Shown here piece after piece: positions 1 through 7,711 of a stretch of DNA of 11,336 nt. The notes beneath the pieces were generated by a model. That model was given only the letters and a program-made list of their open reading frames with translations, was not told the origin of the DNA and searched no databases. The stretch is from Aquificaceae bacterium (GTDB lineage Bacteria; Aquificota; Aquificia; Aquificales; Aquificaceae), in assembly GCA_015487835.1 (NCBI GenBank), contig WFOY01000003.1, positions 1 through 11,336 on the forward strand. The letters are read 5' to 3'. Positions within the stretch are counted from its first letter, which is position 1; the number at the start of each line of letters is the position of its first letter. The position numbers and the translations under genes are program-made.

Positions 1-699
1 CTCCAGGAGGTCATAGAGGACAGGGAGTCCAAGAGGGACCCGGACAGGTACCGGGAGTGGTTCGGGACAGCGGCGACCGCCACAGCCTACGCCTTCCTGA
101 GGAGGTTCCACCACGCAGCTACCCACTGTCAGAACCTGATCTACGGATCCGCCTCCAGACCCATAAACTGGAGGGAGAGTCAGCTCACCGTAATAGACAT
201 ATCGGACCTCCACGGTATAGCCAAGATGTTCGTCGTAGGTTCTATCCTCAAGAGGATATTCAAGGAAAAGGAGGAGAGCGGCAACCCCTACCCTAAAATC
301 TTCGTCGTTCTTGACGAACTAAATAAGTACGCTCCTAAGGACAGGTGGAGTCCTATAAAGGACATACTGCTCGACATAGCTGAGAGGGGTAGGAGCTTGG
401 GGGTGATACTGATAGGCGCCCAGCAGACGGCGAGTGAGGTGGAGAAGAGGATAGTGGCAAACGCTGCCGTTAAAGTCACAGGGAGGCTCGACAGCTCCGA
501 GGTCCTCAGCAAGGAGTACGAGTTCCTCACCGGTAACTTCAAGCAGAGGGCCATAATGCTGAAGAAAGGATCCATGATCCTATACCAGCCAGACATACCG
601 AACCCCCTCATGATAACCTTCCCCTTAGGCCCCTGGGCTACCAAGAGGGAGGAGGCCACGGAGGAGGTCTATGTACCTGAAGAGTTTGAGCAGTTTTAG
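1..699 (+). CDS. HerA/FtsK-superfamily ATPase, C-terminal part (5' truncated by window)
   Basis: The frame is open from the first base, so the visible 232 residues are the C-terminal part of a longer protein; the first internal ATG at 226 is not the true start. A Walker B strand ending in Asp-Glu lies near residues 100-106 (IFVVLDELNKYAP). It is followed by ERGRSLGVILIGAQQT near 128-143, the Gly-Arg then Gln-rich sensor strand typical of DUF87/HerA-type hexameric ATPases, and by IVANAAVKVTGRLDSSEV, which matches the usual downstream segment. The Walker A motif must lie upstream of the window. Family members are ring ATPases that pump or remodel DNA, and some work with the NurA nuclease; no nuclease gene is visible here. 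The last 29 bases overlap the amidase gene, implying co-transcription. The superfamily is fairly sure; the exact role is not known. Confidence 0.8.
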   Translation, partial: LQEVIEDRESKRDPDRYREWFGTAATATAYAFLRRFHHAATHCQNLIYGSASRPINWRESQLTVIDISDLHGIAKMFVVGSILKRIFKEKEESGNPYPKIFVVLDELNKYAPKDRWSPIKDILLDIAERGRSLGVILIGAQQTASEVEKRIVANAAVKVTGRLDSSEVLSKEYEFLTGNFKQRAIMLKKGSMILYQPDIPNPLMITFPLGPWATKREEATEEVYVPEEFEQF

Positions 700-1918
700 C
701 CTCCTTGTGCTGATACTCCTTGGTCTCTCCTTTTCCAAGGTGGTGGGGACCAAGTACGGGATCTACCAGGACAAGGTCAGGATAGTCTTCGAGATCTCAA
801 AGAAGAGAGACTTCCGGATATTCACATTGAACAGTCCCAAGAGGATAGTGATAGACATATTCGGAGAGAAGCGGGTTGGTAAGATCAACCTCCCGGTGGA
901 TATGAAGTACAGGGTGGGCAGGCACAGGTGGGGTGTGAGGATAGTGATCCTGTACGATGCGGAGTTCTCTATAAAGTACTTTTCCCTTAGAGACCCTTTC
1001 AGGATCGTCTTAGACATATACAGGGAGGAGAACGACATATACCTGGACCTGGTCAGGATACTGGGAGAGGACCTTGGGGAGGAAGTCAAGAAACCCAAGA
1101 GAAGATCAGTAAAGGTCAGGAGACCCAAAGCGGTGAACCAGGAGGAGGACCAGATCGCCAAACTCATAGAGGACATGAGATCCAAACCCCTCGTGGATGA
1201 GGAGAAGGTGATAGTAATAGACGCCGGTCACGGAGGTAAGGACCCAGGGGCAATAGGTCACGGAGGCATAAGGGAGAAGGACGTGAACCTGGCGATAGCA
1301 AAAAAGGTCGCCTGGTACCTCAGGAGGGACGGCAGGTTCAAGGTGATACTTACCAGGAAGGGTGACTACTTCGTTCCCCTCCACAAGAGGGCCCTGAAGG
1401 CCCTCAGGAACAGGGCGGACCTGCTGATCAGCATACACGCGGACGCGGACCCGAGGAAGAACCCCAGGGCTAAAGGAACGAGGGTGTTTGCCCTCTCCTA
1501 CAGCAGGGCGGTGGAGAAGAAGAGGCAGATAATCAGGAACAGGAGGTACGCGAGGCTCGTCCTTGGGGAGGCTGCGGACATAAGGTCCAAGGTCGTAAAG
1601 AGAGTCCTGGCTGACCTTGCCATAGACGTCACCCTTTACGAGAGCGTTTACTTCGCCAGGCTCCTCGCCAAGGAACTCAAGAACGTCGCCGGTAGGGAGG
1701 TTTACTTCAAAGGGATAAACAGGGCTGGTTTTGCGGTCCTCAAGACACCCGGGATACCCTCTGTCCTCGTGGAGACAGGTTTCATAACTAACCCCTCCGA
1801 GGCGAAAAGGCTGAAGGACCCCGAGTTCCAGAGGAGGATAGCCTGGGCCATATACAGGGCGATCGTTAGATACTTTTACGGTAACGACTTCGGTCAGAAG
1901 CTCGTAAAATATCAGTAG
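671..1918 (+). CDS. amiC: N-acetylmuramoyl-L-alanine amidase, AMIN + Amidase_3 (AmiC-like), exported
   Basis: This zinc hydrolase cleaves the amide bond between N-acetylmuramic acid and the peptide stem, acting in the periplasm during cell-wall remodelling and daughter-cell separation. The ATG is preceded by GAGGAGGT at 661-668, and residues 1-25 form a signal peptide with a Leu/Val-rich core. Residues about 27-118 fit an AMIN domain, which in this family directs binding to peptidoglycan or the septum. A charged linker (about 130-175) leads to the catalytic domain at about 178-402. Expected zinc and catalytic residues are all present: H187 in DAGHGG, E202 in IREKD, H256 in LISIHAD and E368 in VLVETGF. 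The segment at about 277-335 sits where AmiA/B/C enzymes carry an inhibitory helix relieved by an activator such as EnvC, so similar control is possible. No LysM or SPOR domain is seen. It overlaps the upstream ATPase gene by 29 bases and ends 2 bases before the cytochrome gene. Confidence 0.93.
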   Translation: MYLKSLSSFSLLVLILLGLSFSKVVGTKYGIYQDKVRIVFEISKKRDFRIFTLNSPKRIVIDIFGEKRVGKINLPVDMKYRVGRHRWGVRIVILYDAEFSIKYFSLRDPFRIVLDIYREENDIYLDLVRILGEDLGEEVKKPKRRSVKVRRPKAVNQEEDQIAKLIEDMRSKPLVDEEKVIVIDAGHGGKDPGAIGHGGIREKDVNLAIAKKVAWYLRRDGRFKVILTRKGDYFVPLHKRALKALRNRADLLISIHADADPRKNPRAKGTRVFALSYSRAVEKKRQIIRNRRYARLVLGEAADIRSKVVKRVLADLAIDVTLYESVYFARLLAKELKNVAGREVYFKGINRAGFAVLKTPGIPSVLVETGFITNPSEAKRLKDPEFQRRIAWAIYRAIVRYFYGNDFGQKLVKYQ

Positions 1919-1920
1919 TC

Positions 1921-2862
1921 ATGGCGGCGATCCTCTGGATCATCCTGTCGGTGGGGTTAGTCTTTGGGAAGCCCATAATCGAGAACTTTTCTGAGTTGAA
2001 ACGCTTTCCCTTCGTTACCTACGCGAAGGTATGGGTCGGGACACCCGCAGAGTCCAAGGAGGTCGCTGTCCCCAACGTGGTCATAGCCTACGGAAGGAGA
2101 GAGCCAGCACAGGTGGTTGCGGTCGCAGCCGAGATAGCCTACTACCTGGGGCAGTGGACGGAGGACGTGGGTCTAAACCCAAGAGACGTCAGGAAGGGCA
2201 GGATACCCTCGGTGGTCATGCCTCTCGGTAAAGCCCTTGAAACCGGGAAGCACATCGTGATCGTCGGCACCAGGAACAGGGTCGTAAGGGATCTTGGCCT
2301 CACCTTCAGGGGTCCCACGCTCAAGGTGGTCGAGTATAAGGGCAGGAAGGTTCTCGTGGTCGGGGGTAGGAACTCGAAGGAGGTGGTGAAGGCGGGGAGG
2401 TTCCTCGCCACCAGGATCGTGGGCTTCAAGGCGGGCGCCTACAGGACCTTCTTCAGCTTTGTGAAGCTGAGGGGACTTATAGAGAAGGGCGAATACGAGG
2501 CTGCCCTTCACCTGATAAGGGATCCTTTGGGTCTCTCCGCCTGTGGGAAGAACATGTCTCTCGCAGCACCCATGATGCTCAGGTTCCCTCCGGACGTGAA
2601 GAAGATAGTGAAGAGGAGAAACAGGATAATGTACACCGAGATCGCCCGTGCCCTGACCGCTGGGAACGGCGAGGAGGCTAAGAGGCTCTGGAGGGAGGCT
2701 ATGAAGACCTGCTACAGGTGTCACCAGGGTCTCGGTATAGAGAGGCTAAGAAAGTTCGTCCCGAACGCCGAGATCCACTCAAGACACCAGAGGATAGCGA
2801 GGAGCTTCGGTCTTGACTGCACCGCATGCCACAGAGGGGTGACGGAGATAAGGGGCTATTGA
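1921..2862 (+). CDS. Exported diheme c-type cytochrome with an alpha/beta N-terminal region
   Basis: The protein has 313 residues. A short signal peptide (about 1-16, MAAILWIILSVGLVFG) predicts a periplasmic product, as haem c attachment needs. Two CxxCH haem sites lie near the C-terminus: C264-C267-H268 (CYRCH) and C300-C303-H304 (CTACH). Between them H286 and H289 are candidates for distal axial ligands. The helical stretch at about 178-268, ending in a CxxCH, recalls the four-helix c-prime type fold, but that is inference. Residues about 45-175 look like alternating strands and helices (HIVIVGTRNR at 111-120, KVLVVGGRNSKEVV at 143-156), resembling nucleotide-free alpha/beta domains of surface proteins or BcsB-type subunits; I cannot name the family. 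A lone C208 is also present. ATG 1921 is the only usable start: stops lie just upstream in this frame. It lacks a clear ribosome binding site, so coupling to amidase translation is likely. Redox partner and function are unknown. Confidence 0.78.
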   Translation: MAAILWIILSVGLVFGKPIIENFSELKRFPFVTYAKVWVGTPAESKEVAVPNVVIAYGRREPAQVVAVAAEIAYYLGQWTEDVGLNPRDVRKGRIPSVVMPLGKALETGKHIVIVGTRNRVVRDLGLTFRGPTLKVVEYKGRKVLVVGGRNSKEVVKAGRFLATRIVGFKAGAYRTFFSFVKLRGLIEKGEYEAALHLIRDPLGLSACGKNMSLAAPMMLRFPPDVKKIVKRRNRIMYTEIARALTAGNGEEAKRLWREAMKTCYRCHQGLGIERLRKFVPNAEIHSRHQRIARSFGLDCTACHRGVTEIRGY

Positions 2863-3362
2863 GGAGGATATTCCTCGTAGGTTTCATGTGCAGCGGGAAG
2901 ACCACCGTCGGGAGGATCCTTTCCGAAAGGCTAGGGTGGGAGTTTGTGGACCTCGACACCGAGATAGAAAGGATCGAGGGCATGTCCATCCCTGAGATCT
3001 TCGAGAAGAAGGGAGAAGCCTATTTCAGGAGGATCGAACTCGAAACCCTTAAAGGTATAGCTTCTAAGGATAGGGTGGTGGTAGCCACAGGGGGAGGATT
3101 AGGTGCCAACCCGGAGGCTATGAGGATCATGAAGGAAAGAGGACTCGTAGTCTGGATAGAGATAGACTTTGAAGAGTTCATGAGAAGGTGCGGCGGTGAC
3201 ACATCGAGGCCCCTCCTCAGGATGGGGGAGGAGAGGTTAAGGGATCTTCTGAGGACCAGAGAAGCCGTTTACTCCCAGGCCCACCTGAAGGTCAGGGGGA
3301 TCAAAGGTCCCGAAGATATAGCCGAGGAGGTCCTCTCTAACCTCTCAGGAGGTCCCTCCTGA
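2859..3362 (+). CDS. aroK: Shikimate kinase
   Basis: It phosphorylates shikimate at the 3-hydroxyl using ATP, the fifth step of chorismate synthesis, in the cytoplasm. From the TTG start it has 167 residues, the normal family length. Walker A is GFMCSGKTT (8-16). D31 and D33 in VDLD give the Mg and shikimate contacts, R57 in YFRRIE and the GGG at 78-80 bind shikimate, R117 in TSRPLL is the lid arginine, and R134 with Y138 form the C-terminal REAVY motif. TTG at 2859 is preferred because it overlaps the cytochrome stop (TTGA), has AGGGG just upstream, and places the first strand at the N-terminus as in the family. An in-frame ATG at 2826 would add 11 residues without a ribosome binding site, and ATG 2886 would cut into Walker A. 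The 3' end overlaps the convergent pump gene by 26 bases. aroK and aroL cannot be told apart here; the name follows the usual single-copy convention. Confidence 0.93.
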   Translation: MRRIFLVGFMCSGKTTVGRILSERLGWEFVDLDTEIERIEGMSIPEIFEKKGEAYFRRIELETLKGIASKDRVVVATGGGLGANPEAMRIMKERGLVVWIEIDFEEFMRRCGGDTSRPLLRMGEERLRDLLRTREAVYSQAHLKVRGIKGPEDIAEEVLSNLSGGPS

Positions 3363-6300
3363 TCTCCTCCGGTGACGGGCAGGCTTCTGGGGGCATGGTC
3401 CTCCTCTTCGAGGCGAAGTACATGAGAGGTATCAGGACCAGGGTGAGCGTCGTTGACCCTATAGTCCCGAAGATCAGGGATATGGCAAGACCGTTGAAGA
3501 TCGGGTCAAAGAGTATAACGAAGGCACCTATGATCACCGCTGCCGCGGTAAGAACTATGGGCCTCGTCCTTATGACCCCCGACTCTACGACGGCCCTGTG
3601 AAGTGGGACTCCTTCCCTTACCCTGTCCTCGGCGAAGTCTATGAGGAGTATAGAGTTCCTGACTATTATTCCCGCGAGAGCTATGAAACCTATCATCGAG
3701 GTGGCTGTAAAGAAGACGTTACCCATTATCTTGTCCATCAGCCAGTGACCTGGGATTATGCCGACGAGCGTGAGGGGTATGGGAGCCATTATTATGCCGG
3801 GTATCCGGAAGCTCCTGAACCAGCCGAGGATGAGAACATACATCACGAACAGGGCTACGGCGAAGGCAAGTCCAAGATCCCTGAACACCCTTAGGGTTAT
3901 GTGCATCTCACCGTCCCACTTCACGTAGACCCTGTCCTCGACGAGGGGAAGGGACATCCATAGCTCTCCCACCTCACCGTAGGGGTTCTCTATGCCGAGG
4001 ACATCATCCCTTACGGAGAGAATACCGTAGAAGGGAGCCTCCTCCCTTCCAGCTGTGTCCCCTATTACGTAGATCACACGCCTTAGGTTTTTCCTGTATA
4101 TGCTCTCGGGGACGGTCGTAAGATCTATATCAGCTATCTCGGAGAGGGGAACCGCCCTGCCACTGCTACTTACAAGCTTTACATTTTTCAGGACCTCAGG
4201 TGTCCTGAGGTTTTCTGGGATCTCCACCCTTATGGGGACGTGCTCTGTGTCCGTGTTCCTAAGGAGGCCTACCTGCATGCCTCCAACAAGGAGTTCTATG
4301 TTTTTCACAACCTCCTCTCTGGTGAAACCGGATATCTTCGCCTTGTCCTCCCTCACCCTGTAACTTATCATGGGAGCGGGATCCTCAAGATATATACCCT
4401 CGTCCGTTATGTCGGGCGATCTTCTGAATATTTCCAGGACCTCGAGGGCCACCTTCTTCTGGGTCTCCCTGTCAGGGGCGTAAACCTCGGCAACTATAGG
4501 TGATAGGACAGGGGGTCCGGGAGGGACCTCAACCACAGCGACGTACTTGGCACCGTTTTTGAAGGCTATCTCCCTTACCTTGGGCCTTATCATCTTGGCG
4601 AACTGGTGGGACTGGACGTCTCTGTCGTGCTTGTCCACCAAGTTCACCTGTATCTCGGCCAGGTTGGAAGCCTGCCTCAGGTAGTAGTGTCTCACCAGAC
4701 CGTTGAAGGTAAAGGGTGCTGCGGTCCCAACGTATATCTGGTAGTCTGTAACTACGCTCTGTCTTGAGATAAACTCTCCTATCTCCTTAGCCACCCTCAG
4801 CGTCTCCTCTAAGGACGTTCCCTCTGGCATGTCGAGGACTATCTCAAGCTCAGACTTGTTGTCGTAAGGCAACATCTTGACGACCACCGTCTTGGTGACC
4901 AGAAGTCCAAGGGACCCACCCATCAGGATAAGGACAAAACCGTAGAAGGCGTATCTCTTCAGAGTGGATGTGAGTAGCGGAGTCATTATCCGGCAGTAGA
5001 CCTTCCAGAAGAGGGTGTCCTCGACCTTTACCTCCTTAGCCTCCCGATCCTTCTTGAGGAACCTGTAAGAGGCCCAGGGCGTGATTATGAAGGCAACGAG
5101 GAGAGAGAAGAACATGGCCACAGAAGCGTTCACGGGTATGGGCCTCATGTAAGGGCCCATGAGACCTGTAACGAAGGCCATGGGCATGAGGGCCGCTATG
5201 ACTGTGAAGGTGGCGAGGATCGTGGGATTCCCCACCTCGTCGGTGGCGTTCACTATGGCGTCCCTTGGGGGTAGCCTCTTCATCTCGATCCATCTGTGGA
5301 TGTTCTCGACGACCACTATGGCATCGTCCACGAGTATCCCGATCGCGAATATCAGGGCGAAGAGGGTAACCCTGTTGAGGGTAAAGCCGTAAAGCTCACT
5401 CAAAAACAGAGCTACCGCCAGGGTTACCGGGACCGCTATACCAACGACGAGGGCCTCCCTGATACCGAGGGCCACCGCTATGAGGAGTATCACCGAACCC
5501 GTGGCTATTAGGAGGTGGTCGAGTAGCTCGTTGGCCTTCTCCTTAGCAGTTTCACCGTAATTTCTCGTTACCGTTACCTGAACGTCGTCGGGTATGATCC
5601 TCCCCCTTACCTTCTCCACGATCTCGAGGACCTCTTCCGCCACCCTCACCGCGTTTGTTCCCTTCCTCTTGGATACAGCGATGGTCACCGCGGGCATAAG
5701 CCTGCTTCCCTCCGGAGGTTCTATGCCCTTGAGGTCCGCCGAGGGTCCGAAACCTATTAGGACGTAGTCCCTTACCTCTGAAGGTCCATCCACAACTTCG
5801 GCGATGTCCCTCAGGTAAACGATCCTGGAACCGCTCACCTTCACGACCACCCTCTCCAGGTCCTCCTTTGACCTGAAGAACTCACCCGCCCTAACCACGT
5901 ACTCCCTGTTGTTTCCCCTGAGAGTTCCCGTGACCGACTGGGCGTTGGCAGATCTCAGTATCCTGGCAACCTGGAGGGGTGACACTCCGTGCTGGGCGAT
6001 CTTCTCTGGGTCTAAGATCACCCTTATCTCCCTGGGCCTCCCGCCTATTGTGAAGACATTTGCGACGTCCTCTATCTTCTTTATCTCGTTCTGGAGGGCA
6101 GAGGCTATCCTCCTGAGAGAGTACCAGTCGTAGTTCTCACCCCAGAGGGTCAGCGTAACTATAGGGACGTCGTCTATGGACATGGGCCTTATCAGGGGAG
6201 GGAGGACCACACCGGGAGGTGCAAGGTCAAGGGCGGACAGCATCTTGGAGTTGAGGTCCACGAGGGCCTTCACCGGGTCTGTCCCCACGTAGAAGCGTGC

Positions 6301-6588
6301 GGTAACTATGGCCTTTCCGTTCATAGAGGCTGAGTAGATGTACTCTATGTCCTTGAGCTCCCAGAGTTTCTTCTCGAGGGGTATCACCACCCTGCTCTCG
6401 ACCTGCTCGGGTGTGGCCCCAGGGTAGGATATGATTATGTCTATCATGGGGACAACTATCTGGGGTTCCTCCTCCTTTGGGGTGGTTAACACCGCAAAGA
6501 TACCGAGGGCAATGGACACGAGTATGAGAACGGGTGTTAGCTTGGAGTCTATGAAGTAGCCGGCGAGCCTCCCCGCTATCCCGTACAT
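3337..6588 (-). CDS. RND-family efflux pump, inner-membrane permease (AcrB/CusA superfamily)
   Basis: At 1083 residues it has the normal length of a proton-driven RND pump and carries the expected two-fold plan. TM1 is at about 16-36, followed by a large periplasmic loop (about 37-355). A helix bundle at about 356-510 holds the paired aspartates D421-D422 in GILVDDAIVVVENI (TM4 proton relay). TM7 is near 545-570, then a second periplasmic loop (about 572-897) and the last helices from about 900 to 1060. In TM10 the motif is IIVRNSILLIDFAED, with R977 where AcrB has its relay lysine. The start has GGAGGT seven bases upstream and lies one base after the adaptor stop. The cytoplasmic tail after residue 1060 is short and charged. 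The sequence does not show whether the substrate is metal, organic compound or lipid; I see no obvious Met-rich metal path. The gene is last in a tolC-adaptor-pump operon. Confidence 0.93.
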   Translation of the reverse strand: MYGIAGRLAGYFIDSKLTPVLILVSIALGIFAVLTTPKEEEPQIVVPMIDIIISYPGATPEQVESRVVIPLEKKLWELKDIEYIYSASMNGKAIVTARFYVGTDPVKALVDLNSKMLSALDLAPPGVVLPPLIRPMSIDDVPIVTLTLWGENYDWYSLRRIASALQNEIKKIEDVANVFTIGGRPREIRVILDPEKIAQHGVSPLQVARILRSANAQSVTGTLRGNNREYVVRAGEFFRSKEDLERVVVKVSGSRIVYLRDIAEVVDGPSEVRDYVLIGFGPSADLKGIEPPEGSRLMPAVTIAVSKRKGTNAVRVAEEVLEIVEKVRGRIIPDDVQVTVTRNYGETAKEKANELLDHLLIATGSVILLIAVALGIREALVVGIAVPVTLAVALFLSELYGFTLNRVTLFALIFAIGILVDDAIVVVENIHRWIEMKRLPPRDAIVNATDEVGNPTILATFTVIAALMPMAFVTGLMGPYMRPIPVNASVAMFFSLLVAFIITPWASYRFLKKDREAKEVKVEDTLFWKVYCRIMTPLLTSTLKRYAFYGFVLILMGGSLGLLVTKTVVVKMLPYDNKSELEIVLDMPEGTSLEETLRVAKEIGEFISRQSVVTDYQIYVGTAAPFTFNGLVRHYYLRQASNLAEIQVNLVDKHDRDVQSHQFAKMIRPKVREIAFKNGAKYVAVVEVPPGPPVLSPIVAEVYAPDRETQKKVALEVLEIFRRSPDITDEGIYLEDPAPMISYRVREDKAKISGFTREEVVKNIELLVGGMQVGLLRNTDTEHVPIRVEIPENLRTPEVLKNVKLVSSSGRAVPLSEIADIDLTTVPESIYRKNLRRVIYVIGDTAGREEAPFYGILSVRDDVLGIENPYGEVGELWMSLPLVEDRVYVKWDGEMHITLRVFRDLGLAFAVALFVMYVLILGWFRSFRIPGIIMAPIPLTLVGIIPGHWLMDKIMGNVFFTATSMIGFIALAGIIVRNSILLIDFAEDRVREGVPLHRAVVESGVIRTRPIVLTAAAVIIGAFVILFDPIFNGLAISLIFGTIGSTTLTLVLIPLMYFASKRRTMPPEACPSPEEIRRDLLRG
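3345..3362. repeat. 8-bp perfect inverted repeat at the convergent gene junction
   Basis: The arms TCAGGAGG and CCTCCTGA are separated by TC, giving a hairpin of 7-8 pairs. It lies inside the 26-base overlap of the shikimate kinase and RND pump 3' ends, and its right arm contains the kinase TGA stop. Neither strand has a T-run after the stem, so it is not a standard intrinsic terminator, though it could help stop transcription or protect 3' ends in both directions. Chance is possible, because AGGAGG is very common in this AGG-rich sequence. Confidence 0.4.
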
Positions 6589-6589
6589 C

Positions 6590-7711
6590 CTATAGACCTC
6601 CTACCCTACAGCCCTCACAGGCCCTCTCGACACCCTGAACCACTATCCTCTCGCCCTCCCTGAGACCTGTGAGGACCTCCACCTTCCCGTCGAATCTCCT
6701 CCCTGTCCTGACGAACCTAAGATCCAAGGTTCCGTCCTCAGCTACTACCCACACGCCTGTGAAGTCCCACCTTCTATAGATGGCTGTCTCGGGAACAACC
6801 AGCGTTCTCACCTCCTCTGGGACGAAGACCTTTGCGAACATACCGCTCTTTATTCCACCGGTCTTTACCTCTGCCTCTACCCTGAAGGTCCTGGTGGAGG
6901 GGTCCACGTGGGGGTCGATCTCAACCACCGTGGCAGAAACGGTCTTCCCGAGGGCCTCGATCCTGACCTTAAGCCTGTCTCCAAGATTTACCTTCCCCAC
7001 GTAATCCTCAGGCAGGTTCACCTCGACCCTGTGCTTCCTCCCCTCCACTACCAACAGGACCCTGCCAGGTGTGGCGAGGTCTCCAGGGTCCACCCTCCTC
7101 TCGGACACGTAGCCGTCTATAGGGGACTTAATCTCCACGTATCTCAGGTCCGACCTTAGCCTTTTTAGGTTCTCCTTAGCTATCTCGACCTGTAGCCTTG
7201 CAGTCTCTAAGTTTTCCTTCGCCTCCTCGAACCTTGCCCTCACCTCATCAAACTCCTGATCCGTTACCGCACCCTCTCTGAGGAGTTTCTCGAACCTCTC
7301 GTAGGTCCTCTTGGCCACCCTGAACCTGGCGAGGGAGGCTTTGTAGGCCCTCTCCGCCTGGAGAACCTTCCTTTCAGCCTCTTCGATCCTCGACCTTATA
7401 CCGGAGGGATCTATCCTCAGGAGGACCTGACCCTTCCTCACCCTGGTTCCCTCGTCCACGTACACCTTTACCACGTAACCGGACATCCTGGTTGATACCT
7501 CTACCCTTTCCTCCGCGACTATCCTCCCACTGAAGACGGAGTGGGTAACCTCAACCACCTCTACCTTTCCAAGTTCGAGACCCTTTACGGTCCTGGTCTC
7601 TTGAACTATCTCCTCAGCAGCTATCTTCGGGTGGAAAGATCCCGAGAGCCAGAGGATCACCAGAGTAACCGGTAACAGTAGGAAGACCACGTACCTTACG
7701 ACGACCTTCAT
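6590..7711 (-). CDS. RND periplasmic adaptor (membrane fusion protein, HlyD/AcrA type)
   Basis: This subunit bridges the RND pump to the outer-membrane channel in the periplasm. It has 373 residues from the ATG that overlaps the tolC-type stop (ATGA) and follows a strong GGAGGTG. Residues 1-23 form an N-terminal membrane anchor or signal. Then come the first half of a lipoyl-like domain (about 70-102, SGYVVKVYVDEGTRVRKGQ), an alpha-helical hairpin of heptad-like Glu/Arg/Leu sequence (about 104-190), the second lipoyl half (about 192-222, IKSPIDGYV), a beta-barrel domain (about 225-300) and a membrane-proximal domain (about 301-364). No lipobox Cys is seen. The protein ends with C365-E-G-C368 nine to five residues from its C-terminus, unusual for the family and possibly a disulfide or metal site. 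A longer start at 7771 exists but lies inside the upstream gene without need. Confidence 0.92.
   Translation of the reverse strand: MKVVVRYVVFLLLPVTLVILWLSGSFHPKIAAEEIVQETRTVKGLELGKVEVVEVTHSVFSGRIVAEERVEVSTRMSGYVVKVYVDEGTRVRKGQVLLRIDPSGIRSRIEEAERKVLQAERAYKASLARFRVAKRTYERFEKLLREGAVTDQEFDEVRARFEEAKENLETARLQVEIAKENLKRLRSDLRYVEIKSPIDGYVSERRVDPGDLATPGRVLLVVEGRKHRVEVNLPEDYVGKVNLGDRLKVRIEALGKTVSATVVEIDPHVDPSTRTFRVEAEVKTGGIKSGMFAKVFVPEEVRTLVVPETAIYRRWDFTGVWVVAEDGTLDLRFVRTGRRFDGKVEVLTGLREGERIVVQGVERACEGCRVGGL

Noticed and set aside
226..699. ATG at 226 as the start of the ATPase gene
   Set aside because: The same frame is open and family-like from base 1, so this Met is internal and the true start is outside the window.
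2173..2724. 183-codon open frame on the - strand opposite the cytochrome gene
   Set aside because: The translation is Pro/His/Leu-rich low-quality sequence antisense to a protein with two haem motifs; it is a shadow of the purine-rich coding strand.
2826..3362. ATG at 2826 as the shikimate kinase start
   Set aside because: No ribosome binding site precedes it. It adds 11 polar residues before the first strand, whereas TTG 2859 gives the family length and a stop-start overlap.
3345..3380. Intrinsic terminator at the convergent junction
   Set aside because: The stem is short and no T-run follows it on either strand, so it is listed only as an inverted repeat.
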